The notes under the pieces were generated by a model. The model was given only the letters and a program-made list of their open reading frames with translations. It did no database searches and was not told the DNA's origin. A stretch of 64,000 bases of DNA, from NCBI RefSeq assembly GCF_041262565.1, contig NZ_JBGCCJ010000001.1, positions 1,736,001 to 1,800,000 on the forward strand, in the 5' to 3' direction. Both the position numbers and the translations under genes were made by a program. This stretch comes from Leifsonia sp. EB41. GTDB lineage: Bacteria; Actinomycetota; Actinomycetes; Actinomycetales; Microbacteriaceae. The stretch's first letter is position 1, and each line of letters starts with the position of its first letter. Below are positions 8,160 to 15,779 of the stretch, piece after piece.

Positions 8160-9299
8160 GTTCGAATGTGTGACGGAGTAAGGAAACGCGTGGCAGCCAT
8201 CCGGGTCTATCGCGATGCGCGACTGCTCCCCGCGCTGGCGCGCCTCCGCGGAGAAGACGCCGGTGATCCGGCCGACCGGGGTCTCCACGACGTGCTCGTA
8301 GCCCCGGCCGCGGTACGCGATGTCCACCACGACGGCGGGCAGCGCGTGGCCGGCGTCGTCGGGCGCGTCGGCGAAGACCGTGCCGGTCGGGCGCACCAGC
8401 ACCTCGACGTCGTCGCCGGGCTGGAGGCCGCGCCCACCCGCCGCCGCGACCAGCGTGTGGTCGCCGGTGAGGACGACCACCGCGTCGCCGCGGCGCTCCC
8501 GGACGATGCCGCGCACGCTGCCCGCGATCCCGGTGAAGCGCGCCGCGAAGCCCGTCGCCGGGCGCCGGTAGAGCTGCTCCGGCGTCGCGAGCTGTTCGAG
8601 CCGTCCGGCGTTGAGCAGGCCGATCCGGTCGGCGAGGGCCATCGCCTCCGACTGGTCGTGCGTGATGTAGACCGCGGTCGCGCCCGTGGAGCGGGTCAGC
8701 GTCGCGATCTCCACGCGCAGCCGCTCCCGGAGGTCGGCGTCCAGGTTCGACAGCGGCTCATCGAAGAGGATGAGCCGCGGGCGCCCGGCGAGGGCACGGG
8801 CGAGCGCGACGCGCTGCTGCTGCCCGCCGGACAGCTCGTGCGGGTAGCGCTCCTCCTTGCCGTCGAGGCCGACGCTCCCGATCGCCTCCAGCGCGCGCCG
8901 GCGGACCTCCGCCGACGAGTGCGAGCCGCGGCGGAGGGCGTACGACACGTTCTGGAGCACGGTCAGGTGCGGCCAGAGTGCGTAGTCCTGGAACACCATC
9001 GCGAGATCGCGCCGCTCCGGAGGGACGTGCCGGCGGCCGTCGGCGATGAGCCGCTCGCCGAAGCGCACCGTGCCCGCGTCGAACCGCTCGACGCCGGCCA
9101 GCCCGCGCAGCAGCGTCGACTTGCCCGAGCCGCTCGGCCCGAGCAGGACGAGGAAGCCGCCCGGCTCGATGTCGAGGTCCATCCCGCTCAGCGCCTGCAC
9201 CGCGCCGTACCGGCGCTCCGCTCCCCGCACCGACACCGCGTGCCCGTGCGCCTCCGTCGCCCGCGCGTCCCGCGCCGGCCTCGTATCGATCGCCGTCAT
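8157..9299 (-). CDS. ABC transporter ATPase, iron(III)/FbpC-type
   Basis: A 380-residue ATPase with Walker A (GPSGSGKST), Q-loop (VFQDYALWPHLTV), signature LSGGQQQRV, Walker B (LILFDEPLSNLD) and the switch His in ITHDQSEA. A C-terminal TOBE-like regulatory domain (about residues 270-380) is typical of FbpC, CysA and PotA. WPHLTV after the Q-loop is common in the iron and thiamine subfamilies. The ATG at 9299 overlaps the permease stop (ATGA). Third gene of a binding protein-permease-ATPase operon. It energises import; with an Fbp-like binding protein iron is the likely cargo, though other trivalent ions or small anions are possible. Confidence 0.85.
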   Translation of the reverse strand: MTAIDTRPARDARATEAHGHAVSVRGAERRYGAVQALSGMDLDIEPGGFLVLLGPSGSGKSTLLRGLAGVERFDAGTVRFGERLIADGRRHVPPERRDLAMVFQDYALWPHLTVLQNVSYALRRGSHSSAEVRRRALEAIGSVGLDGKEERYPHELSGGQQQRVALARALAGRPRLILFDEPLSNLDADLRERLRVEIATLTRSTGATAVYITHDQSEAMALADRIGLLNAGRLEQLATPEQLYRRPATGFAARFTGIAGSVRGIVRERRGDAVVVLTGDHTLVAAAGGRGLQPGDDVEVLVRPTGTVFADAPDDAGHALPAVVVDIAYRGRGYEHVVETPVGRITGVFSAEARQRGEQSRIAIDPDGCHAFPYSVTHSN

Positions 9300-11107
9300 C
9301 GTGCCTCTCCGATCGCGCGCCAGCCCGCGGGTGCGAGCAGGCGGAACAGTCCGAATCCCAGGGCGACGACGACCAGGGCGCTGGCGATGGCGATGACTTG
9401 CATCGCCGTCCCGCCGCCGAAGTCGTACTTGCCGAGGGCGTTCTCGATCCCGACCGCGATCGGCTGCGAGCCCGCGGGGCTCAGGAGCTGCGACACCGGC
9501 AGTTCGAGGAGCGCGGCCGCGTAGGTGAGCAGCCAGGCGCTGAGCAGGGGCCGCGCCAGCACCGGGAGGCCGACCCCGAGCCACGAGCGCAGCGGGCCGC
9601 GGCCGTGCACCCGCGACGCGTGCACCACCGAGTCCTGGAGCTGGCCGACCGAGCCGACCAGCACGCGCGTGGTCGATGGCAGCGCCGACGCCAGATACGC
9701 GAGGAGCAGCAGCGCGGTGGTGCCGTACAGGCGCACGCCGGCCGCGTTCACCGCCGGGAGGTTGTAGGCGAAGATGTAGCCCGCCGCGAAGACGATGCCG
9801 GGCAGCGCGACCGCCGCGAGCAGCACGAAGTCCAGCAGTCTCCCGCTCAGTGCAGATCCCTTGCGCGCGAGCACCCGGGCGCAGAGCGCCGCCATCACCG
9901 TGGCGACCGTCGCCGTCGCCACCGCGCAGCCCGCCGAGAACAGCAGCGGTCCGGACAGGTCGGGGCTGGTGAGCACGCGCTGGTAGTTCGCGAAGTCCCA
10001 CTGGTGCGTTCCGGTGAGGCTGCCCAGCCCGTCGATCATGGAGGCTGACACCGCGCCGAACGCGGGGACACCGAGCGCGACCGCGGCGAAGAGCATCAGC
10101 CCTGCGAGCCAGGCGACCGTCGCCGGGACGCCGAGGCGGCGGCGGGCGGGCCTCCGGCTGCGGCCGCCCAGAGTCTGGTAACTGCGCCCGCGCAGGGCCG
10201 CGTTCTGGAGCACGAGGGCGAGCACGATGAGACCGAGCAGGATCCAGCTCACGGCCGCCGCGACCGGGAACTGCGCGGGGAAGGCCTGGACCGCCGTGTA
10301 GATCGCGCCGGTCGCGACCGGGAAGTGCGCGAGGCTCGTCAGCGTCGCCGCGACGCCGTAGTCGCTGATGGACTCGGCGAACACGATGGCCAGCGCGGAC
10401 CAGACCGCCGGCGCGATCAGCGCGACGACGATCCGCCCGGCGGCCAGCCGGCTGCCACCGTGGACACGGGAGGCCTCCACGTACTCGTCGCCGAGACCGC
10501 GGAGCGCGTTGGAGATCGTGAGGTAGGCGAACGGCACGCCCTTCACCGTGAGGATGAGCGCGATGCCGGCCGGCCCGTAGAAGACATCGCGCGCCCAGGG
10601 CGCGTCGAGGACGAGGATGGCCAGCACGCCGTTCGGCTCGAGCAGCCGCTCCCAGCCGAGCGCGATGAGGTACGACGGCATCAGCAGGATCGCGAAGGCG
10701 ACGCCGGTCCAGATCTGCCGCAGCGGCACGGTGGTGCGGTGCACCGCCCACGCGAGCGCGAAGCCGATCGAGACGCCGACCACGGCGGCGACGACGCCGA
10801 GCGCCACCGAGTCGGCGAACGCCTGCAGCAGCGGCCCGGACATCGCCTGCCGGAAGGCGTCGAGACTGAACCAGGCGGTGCCCTGACCCAGCAGCGCCGG
10901 GCTGAACGCGACCGCGAGGAACAGCGCAATCGGGAGGACGAGGATGAGGACGACGACCAGCCACAGCGCCGTCAGCGGACTGGGCCGCGGGATCGCCCTG
11001 CGCCGGGCCGGGGCCTCACGGGACGGCGGAGCGCCGTCCTCCCGCAACTGCGGGAGGACGGCCCCACCGGTCCGCTCGGCCGTCTCGACCGTGTCGAACA
11101 CGAGCAT
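9296..11107 (-). CDS. ABC transporter permease, fused double domain (iron type)
   Basis: A 603-residue inner-membrane permease of about twelve helices made of two tandem BPD_transp_1 domains (about residues 75-300 and 350-590), the FbpB/SfuB layout for iron(III) uptake. Each half carries an EAA-like loop (EASRVHGGSRLAAGRI and HASRVHGRGPLRSW). It lies 13 bp after the binding-protein gene, and its stop overlaps the ATPase start. Its N-terminal coding region contains a perfect 14-bp inverted repeat (11033-11062), so the extreme N-terminus is uncertain; residues 1-45 are polar and precede the first helix. Confidence 0.85.
   Translation of the reverse strand: MLVFDTVETAERTGGAVLPQLREDGAPPSREAPARRRAIPRPSPLTALWLVVVLILVLPIALFLAVAFSPALLGQGTAWFSLDAFRQAMSGPLLQAFADSVALGVVAAVVGVSIGFALAWAVHRTTVPLRQIWTGVAFAILLMPSYLIALGWERLLEPNGVLAILVLDAPWARDVFYGPAGIALILTVKGVPFAYLTISNALRGLGDEYVEASRVHGGSRLAAGRIVVALIAPAVWSALAIVFAESISDYGVAATLTSLAHFPVATGAIYTAVQAFPAQFPVAAAVSWILLGLIVLALVLQNAALRGRSYQTLGGRSRRPARRRLGVPATVAWLAGLMLFAAVALGVPAFGAVSASMIDGLGSLTGTHQWDFANYQRVLTSPDLSGPLLFSAGCAVATATVATVMAALCARVLARKGSALSGRLLDFVLLAAVALPGIVFAAGYIFAYNLPAVNAAGVRLYGTTALLLLAYLASALPSTTRVLVGSVGQLQDSVVHASRVHGRGPLRSWLGVGLPVLARPLLSAWLLTYAAALLELPVSQLLSPAGSQPIAVGIENALGKYDFGGGTAMQVIAIASALVVVALGFGLFRLLAPAGWRAIGEAR
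11033..11062. repeat. Perfect 14-bp inverted repeat with a 2-base loop inside the permease 5' coding region
   Basis: Arms GCCGTCCTCCCGCA (11033-11046) and TGCGGGAGGACGGC (11049-11062) are fully complementary, separated by AC. In the transcript this is a very stable GC hairpin within the first codons of the permease, in the polar stretch before the first membrane helix. Confidence 0.7.
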
Positions 11108-11120
11108 GCGCGTCGGACGT

Positions 11121-12185
11121 CTACTTGATGGCGCCGTCGAACCAGGTCACGACCTGGGACTGCAGCGGGCCCCAGAACACCGGGTCGATCTGCTGGTAGG
11201 CCGACGGGAAGGCAGGCACCCCGGTCGCCGGGTCCACGCCCGTCACGACCGGCCAGTACAGCGAGTCGCCGGTCGGGTCGCCGCCCTGCATCACCTTCTG
11301 GCCCTCGGCCGAGGTGACGTAGTCGATGAACTGCTTCGCCTCGGACTGCTGGACGGAGCTCGCGCCCTTGTCGATCGCGATGGCGGTCGGCAGCAGCGTC
11401 GACTTGGGAAGGTAGACGACTTTGGGCTGGAAGTTCGCGGAGGCCTTCACTTTGGCGACCTCGCCGAGCGCGGCCGAGCTCTGGATGAGGCCGTAGTCGA
11501 TCTGGCCGGTCTCCAGCGCGTGCAGGGTGTCGCCATTGGTCGGGAAGACCTTGAGGCCGTTGGCCTTGAGCTTGGTGAGGTACGCCTCGCCGGCCTTCAC
11601 GCCGCCGGACTTTCCGCCGAGCTGGTTCATCAGGCCCGCGATGAACGGGTAGGTCGGGCCGGACTGCGACGGGTCGTTCATGCCGATCTTGCCCTGGTAG
11701 GCGCCGGTCAGGAGGTCGTCGTAGCTCGTCGGCACCGCGGAGGTCTTGGCGGCGTTGTAGATCAGCGCGGCCATGACGGTGGTGCCGGTCGGCGTGTAGC
11801 TGTGGTCGGCCGGGACGACGGTCTTGCCCGCGTCGGTGTAGGTCGCCTTCGGCGTGTACGGCGCGAGGAGGCCCTGCTGGTCGAGCGAGGAGAAGGCGGT
11901 GTCCCCGTCCACCCACAGCATCGACCACTGCGGGTTGTTCTTCTCCGCCGAGATCTTGGTGAGGAGGGGGCCGGTGCTGTCGTCGACGACCTTCACCTCG
12001 ATCCCGGTCTTCTTCGTGAACGCCTTGGCGACGTCGGAGTCGTAGCCGACGGCCGCATAGAGAACCAGGGGCTGCTTGCTGGAGGAGTCCGCAGCGCCGG
12101 CGGTGGCGGAGCATCCGGCGAGTGCTGCGATGGCGGCGCCGGCGACCGCGGCAGCGGTCACAGTACGCATCCGACGTACGTTCAT
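11121..12185 (-). CDS. Iron(III)-type ABC transporter substrate-binding lipoprotein
   Basis: A 354-residue lipoprotein. It has an Arg-rich signal peptide, a hydrophobic core and a lipobox LAGC with Cys25, then a mature type-2 periplasmic binding protein fold (LVLYAAVGYDSDVAKAFTKK) like Fbp/FutA proteins. The ATG at 12185 is preferred over an in-frame GTG at 12197 because GGAG stands six bases before it. It heads the operon with the permease and ATPase. Iron is the expected ligand from family similarity, but thiamine- and phosphonate-binding relatives exist. A TAAC-N4-GTTA dyad lies 33 bp upstream. Confidence 0.85.
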   Translation of the reverse strand: MNVRRMRTVTAAAVAGAAIAALAGCSATAGAADSSSKQPLVLYAAVGYDSDVAKAFTKKTGIEVKVVDDSTGPLLTKISAEKNNPQWSMLWVDGDTAFSSLDQQGLLAPYTPKATYTDAGKTVVPADHSYTPTGTTVMAALIYNAAKTSAVPTSYDDLLTGAYQGKIGMNDPSQSGPTYPFIAGLMNQLGGKSGGVKAGEAYLTKLKANGLKVFPTNGDTLHALETGQIDYGLIQSSAALGEVAKVKASANFQPKVVYLPKSTLLPTAIAIDKGASSVQQSEAKQFIDYVTSAEGQKVMQGGDPTGDSLYWPVVTGVDPATGVPAFPSAYQQIDPVFWGPLQSQVVTWFDGAIK

Positions 12186-12217
12186 TTGAGTCTCCACATG
12201 GTGTTCGATTGGCTTTG

Positions 12218-12229
12218 TAACGACGGTTA
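12218..12229. promoter_or_regulatory. Imperfect palindrome TAACGACGGTTA, putative metal-regulon operator
   Basis: This matches the perfect palindrome at 8148-8159 in 10 of 12 positions, with the outer TAAC and GTTA intact, and a shared TTGTAACG context. It lies 33 bp upstream of the binding-protein start, the same distance as the other copy from its gene. Confidence 0.45.
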
Positions 12230-12290
12230 GAAGTTAGAGCTGTCGAATGACACGTATGGGACGCGAGGCTGAACGGTGCGTGAACGGCGA

Positions 12291-12317
12291 AGCCCCGCGG
12301 CGATCGGCCGCGGGGCT
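12291..12317. terminator. Hairpin terminator after the PAP2 gene
   Basis: Perfect 11-bp arms AGCCCCGCGGC and GCCGCGGGGCT with a 5-base loop, 19 bp past the PAP2 stop on its strand and before the ABC operon promoter. There is no clear U-tract, as often in high-GC actinobacteria. Confidence 0.6.
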
Positions 12318-12335
12318 CCGGTGGAGGTGTAGGCG

Positions 12336-13004
12336 CTAGGCCGCGACGCGGCGCCCGCTGCCGGCGAACACGCGCGCGGCGACGAGGTTCCAGAGTCCGG
12401 CGAAGAGCAGGACTCCGGCGACACCGTTGAGCACGCCGCCGATCACGTCGGTCCCGTAGTGGACGCCGACGTACAGGCGCGACCACATCACGACGGCGAC
12501 GAAGACCGCGCCCACCACGATGACGATCGTGCGGGCGAGCGTGCCGCGGCACACCATCGCGAGCGCCGTCACGAGCGCGGCGGCGAAGACCACGTGCCCG
12601 CTCGGGTAGCTGAGCGTCGCCGGGTTCACGTGCAGCAGGTGGGTCAGGCCGGCCGTCGTCGGGCGCGGCTGGGCGACGACGGCCTTCACGATCAGCGTGG
12701 TGAGCCAACCGAGGCCGGTGACGACGACGGCGCCGAGGGCGAGCCGCCAGCCCTTCACGAACAGCAGGATCACGAAGGTGATCACGAGGATGACCGCGAC
12801 GATCGTCGGCCTGTCGAGCTGGTCGAGCAGCAGGGCGACCTTGTCGAGCAGCGACGAGTTCATCTTGTTGACCGCGGCGTCCAGCGACTCGAAGCGGAGG
12901 GCGACGACCCACTTGGCGGCGAAGCCGAGCGCGAAGGTCAGGACGAACAGGACGACGGTCCAGACGATCCAGTGTCGGGGGATGCGGAGCTGGGCGGGCT
13001 TCAC
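12336..13004 (-). CDS. PAP2-superfamily membrane phosphatase
   Basis: A 222-residue membrane protein with about six hydrophobic helices and all three PAP2 motifs: KAVVAQPRP (motif 1), YPSGH (motif 2) and SRLYVGVHYGTD (motif 3). It would remove phosphate from lipid phosphates such as phosphatidate or undecaprenyl pyrophosphate on the outer membrane face. The GTG at 13004 is chosen because AAAGGAG stands about nine bases upstream; a TTG-initiated extension would begin before that ribosome site. A hairpin terminator follows at 12291-12317. It appears monocistronic. Confidence 0.85.
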   Translation of the reverse strand: MKPAQLRIPRHWIVWTVVLFVLTFALGFAAKWVVALRFESLDAAVNKMNSSLLDKVALLLDQLDRPTIVAVILVITFVILLFVKGWRLALGAVVVTGLGWLTTLIVKAVVAQPRPTTAGLTHLLHVNPATLSYPSGHVVFAAALVTALAMVCRGTLARTIVIVVGAVFVAVVMWSRLYVGVHYGTDVIGGVLNGVAGVLLFAGLWNLVAARVFAGSGRRVAA

Positions 13005-13094
13005 GAGACGGGTCTCCTTTCGGGGGGACGTCTCAGTCAAGCACTTTTCGGCTCAGCAACCTCTAAGAGACCACGGAGAAACGTGGCGCGTCTC

Positions 13095-13571
13095 TCAGGC
13101 GACCTTGGCCGGGCGCGTGTTGACGACCTCCGCGTGAGCGTCGATGAATGTGTGGACGCTCTCGCTGATGTGGTACTGCGTGTGCGACAGGCGCTCGTCG
13201 TGTGCGCGCACCAGGTCGCGCGCGGCTGCGCGGCGGGAGCGGACGCCCGCCAGCGCGACCGTCGCGCAGATCAGCACGGCCACCGCGACCGCGACCGCCA
13301 CTGCGTCGGCGAGCAGCAGCCAGCCGGCCGGGAGGTGCGCCGCCGCTGCGAAGCCCGCGGCCACGGCGACCGCCGCCAGCAGGGAGCCCGAGACCAGGAC
13401 GGTGCGGCGGGCGAGTGCCCACGGGCTCGAGGCGAGCAGCGCGGAGGCCGCAACGATCTCCCGCTCCTGCTGGCGGCGGCGTTCCTTGGCCCAGTGCAGG
13501 TCGCGTTCGTGGCGGCGGGCGAGCCGCTGCGCGTCGTCGTGGGCGCGGTTGTAGGAGGTGTGCTGGTTCAC
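13095..13571 (-). CDS. Hypothetical two-helix membrane protein
   Basis: A 158-residue protein. A basic and acidic N-terminal region (about residues 1-50, rich in Arg, His and Glu) precedes two strongly hydrophobic Ala/Val segments at about residues 58-80 and 84-108, then a soluble tail (RAHDERLSHTQYHISESVHT). No known domain. Starts at GTG 13571 after an AAGGAC ribosome site. It lies between the PAP2 gene and another hypothetical, all on the minus strand but separated by about 90-100 bp. Confidence 0.6.
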   Translation of the reverse strand: MNQHTSYNRAHDDAQRLARRHERDLHWAKERRRQQEREIVAASALLASSPWALARRTVLVSGSLLAAVAVAAGFAAAAHLPAGWLLLADAVAVAVAVAVLICATVALAGVRSRRAAARDLVRAHDERLSHTQYHISESVHTFIDAHAEVVNTRPAKVA

Positions 13572-13622
13572 AGACGTGTCCTTCGAGTAGACGTGGCTGT
13601 CCCGTGTCTGGGCGTAGCCAAG

Positions 13623-13650
13623 TGCTGTGGTGCGGTGTGCTGTGGTGCGG
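13623..13650. repeat. Short tandem duplication between two hypothetical genes
   Basis: TGCTGTGGTGCGG occurs at 13623-13635 and 13638-13650, a period of 15 bp, in the 104-bp gap upstream of the 13095-13571 gene. Origin unknown. Confidence 0.7.
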
Positions 13651-13675
13651 CGCGGCGCGAGCTGCCGCGCGGGGC

Positions 13676-14140
13676 TCAGTGCGTCGGCGTGGTGACGACC
13701 GACGAGGAGCCGGTCGGCAGCGACGACACCGAGCCGAGCGTCGGCGCGCCGCCGAAGGCCGGGGCCGATACGACGGGCGACGGCACGTGCGCGGGCGGCG
13801 GGGTCAGCGCGACGACCGGGGCGAGCGCGGGCGAGGAGGGGGTGGCCGGGGCGGCGGGCGCGGCGGTCTCGGTGGCGTCCGCGGAGCGTCGTCCGCTCGG
13901 GGCGGGCAGCGACTCGGGGGCGCGGAGGCCGATGTCGGAGAGCGTGCTCTCCGTCCAGCCGGCGCGCTGCGCGGTCTGCCAGGCGCCGAGGTAGTCGGAG
14001 ATGGCGGTGTCGAGGTCGTTCAGTCGCTTGGCGAGGTCGCGGACCGCGTCGAGGCGGGCGGTGATCTCGGACTCGAGGAGCACGTGCGCGCGCTCCGCGG
14101 CCTTTTCGGGGTCAACAGTGGTACCGAATGTCGGGTTCAT
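13676..14140 (-). CDS. Hypothetical protein with Ala/Pro-rich tail
   Basis: A 154-residue protein starting at ATG 14140, preceded by AGGACG. Residues about 10-75 are helical and acidic (AAERAHVLLESEITARLDAVRDL), followed by a low-complexity Ala, Pro, Ser and Thr tail to the end. It has no membrane segment or signal peptide. Domain and function are not recognised; a helical head with a disordered tail suggests a structural or partner-binding role (inference). Confidence 0.6.
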   Translation of the reverse strand: MNPTFGTTVDPEKAAERAHVLLESEITARLDAVRDLAKRLNDLDTAISDYLGAWQTAQRAGWTESTLSDIGLRAPESLPAPSGRRSADATETAAPAAPATPSSPALAPVVALTPPPAHVPSPVVSAPAFGGAPTLGSVSSLPTGSSSVVTTPTH

Positions 14141-14312
14141 GGTACGTCCTTCAGCTTGCGTCGGGTCGGTGCGAAAGGCTGTTACTGCGACGCTGCGATG
14201 CGTCACGCCGAGCATAGCCAGAAAGACCGTTCTGTGGGTCATTTGGAGGACACGAATCTGTCCCCCAATCCGGGCGACACGATCACGGCGTGTCGCGACC
14301 CCCGCGGGCGTC

Positions 14313-15299
14313 TCAGGGACGCAAGAGCACCTTGCCGGTGCGGCCGGAACGGGTGGCGACCTCCACGGCCTCCCGCACCTGGTCGAACCCGAAAACAGCC
14401 TCCACCGGCAGCGTGATCGCTCCCGTCGCGGCGGCGCGGATCAGCTCGCCGAAGAGCTCCGCGCGCTTGCCCGGCTCCATCGAGGAGCTCACCTTGCTGC
14501 CCCAGAAGCCCTTGACCAGAATCTGCCGGAAGATCAGGTCGCCGGACGACAGCCGCAGCGGCTCGCCCGCGGTGGAGCCGAACGACACGAGCGTGCCGCC
14601 GTCGGAGACGAGGGCGAGCAGGTCGCCGCTCGATTCGCCGCCGATGGAGTCGACCGCGACCGCGATCGGCGCGCCGTCCGCAAGGGCGCGGACACGGTCA
14701 CGCCAGCCGTCGGCGCCGGTCACGACCAGGTTCGGGATGCCCTGCGCCGCCAGTCCGTCGGCGTCGTGTTGCCTGCGCACCAGCCCGATGACCTTCTCGT
14801 CGCGGGTCGCCGCGAACTGCGCGAGCAGCCGCCCGACCGCGCCGTTGGCCGCGTTCTGCAGGATGATCTCCCCCGGCTTCACGTCGAGGTAGTCGAGCAG
14901 GCTGAGCGCGCTGAACGGCATCGCGACGAGCTGGGAGGCCACCTCGTCGCTCAGTCCGTCCGGCACCGGGATGAGCGCCCCGGCGGGCGCGACGAAGGCT
15001 TCCGCCCAGACGCCGAACGTGCCGCCGGTGACGACGCGCTGCCCGACGGCGAGCGCCGTGACGCCGTCGCCGACCGCGTCCACGACGCCGACGGCCTCCG
15101 TCCCGGAGCCGGCCGGCAGCGACGGCTTGAAACCGTACGTGCCGCGGATGGTCCACAGGTCGTGGTTGTGGATGGGCGAGAGGACGGTGCGCACGCGCAC
15201 CTGTCCCGCTCCCGGTTCGGGGAGCGGCCGCTCCTCCACCTTCAGGACCCGTGCCGGGTCGCCGAACTCGTCCTGGACGATCGCGCGCATGGGGTCCAT
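14313..15299 (-). CDS. MDR-family quinone/alkene oxidoreductase (zinc-less)
   Basis: A 328-residue medium-chain reductase: a GroES-like N-terminal domain (about residues 1-125), then a Rossmann domain with NAANGAVGRLLAQFAA as the NADPH loop. The structural and catalytic zinc cysteines of true alcohol dehydrogenases are missing, which points to the enoyl reductase or quinone oxidoreductase subgroup. It follows a MarR gene with a one-base gap, so the pair forms an operon probably induced by an electrophile or phenolic sensed by MarR (inference). Confidence 0.85.
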   Translation of the reverse strand: MDPMRAIVQDEFGDPARVLKVEERPLPEPGAGQVRVRTVLSPIHNHDLWTIRGTYGFKPSLPAGSGTEAVGVVDAVGDGVTALAVGQRVVTGGTFGVWAEAFVAPAGALIPVPDGLSDEVASQLVAMPFSALSLLDYLDVKPGEIILQNAANGAVGRLLAQFAATRDEKVIGLVRRQHDADGLAAQGIPNLVVTGADGWRDRVRALADGAPIAVAVDSIGGESSGDLLALVSDGGTLVSFGSTAGEPLRLSSGDLIFRQILVKGFWGSKVSSSMEPGKRAELFGELIRAAATGAITLPVEAVFGFDQVREAVEVATRSGRTGKVLLRP

Positions 15300-15300
15300 G

Positions 15301-15690
15301 CTAGGCGCGCGACGCCGCCCCCGAGAAGGCCCGCTCCAGCAGCCCGTCGTACTCGCGCTTGGCGTCGTCGTGCACGCGCGCGCCGTCGGGGGTGATGCCG
15401 ACGAACAGGGCGCGGCGGTCGTAGTCGCAGGTGTTGCGCTCGACCAGCCCGGCTTTGACCAGGCGCTCCACGATCCGGGAAAGGGCGCTCTGGGTCATCG
15501 GGGTGAGGTCGACCAGGTTGCGCATGGTGCACGACTCATTGGCGTAGCCGGCGACGAGGTCGAGCACCTCGTACTCACTGAGGCCGAGCTGGTGGCTCTG
15601 CTGGAGGGTGCGCTCCAACTCCGCGGCGGTGCTCAGGTAGAGGCCCTGCAACTCGCGCCAGCGGGCCGAGACGTCGACCGGTTCGTTCAC
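15301..15690 (-). CDS. MarR-family transcriptional regulator
   Basis: A 129-residue winged-helix regulator: LGLSEYEVLDLVAGY, the recognition helix LTPMTQSALSRIVERLVKAGLVER and the wing DRRALFVGITPDG. The GTG at 15690 gives the usual MarR length; an upstream extension would start in the divergent promoter region. It precedes the MDR reductase and diverges from the DHA2 efflux gene, an arrangement in which MarR often controls both sides. A candidate operator lies at 15745-15766. Confidence 0.85.
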   Translation of the reverse strand: MNEPVDVSARWRELQGLYLSTAAELERTLQQSHQLGLSEYEVLDLVAGYANESCTMRNLVDLTPMTQSALSRIVERLVKAGLVERNTCDYDRRALFVGITPDGARVHDDAKREYDGLLERAFSGAASRA

Positions 15691-15744
15691 GGGTGCAATG
15701 ATACGCCCGCTTTCTTGCGAACTACATGAATGTGCATACTTTGC

Positions 15745-15766
15745 TGACACAATCTATTCCGTGTCA
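15745..15766. promoter_or_regulatory. Inverted repeat TGACAC-N10-GTGTCA, candidate MarR operator
   Basis: A perfect 6-bp dyad with a 10-bp spacer between the marR and DHA2 genes. It overlaps a possible promoter (TTGCTG 15741-15746, 17 bases, TCATAG 15764-15769) for the efflux gene. The placement favours translation of the efflux gene from GTG 15780 rather than ATG 15726. Confidence 0.45.
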
Positions 15767-15779
15767 TAGACTTGCGCTC

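Noticed and set aside
15726-15779. ATG 15726 as start of the DHA2 transporter
   Set aside because: The extension overlaps the promoter and MarR dyad, and its codons are AT-rich compared with the gene.
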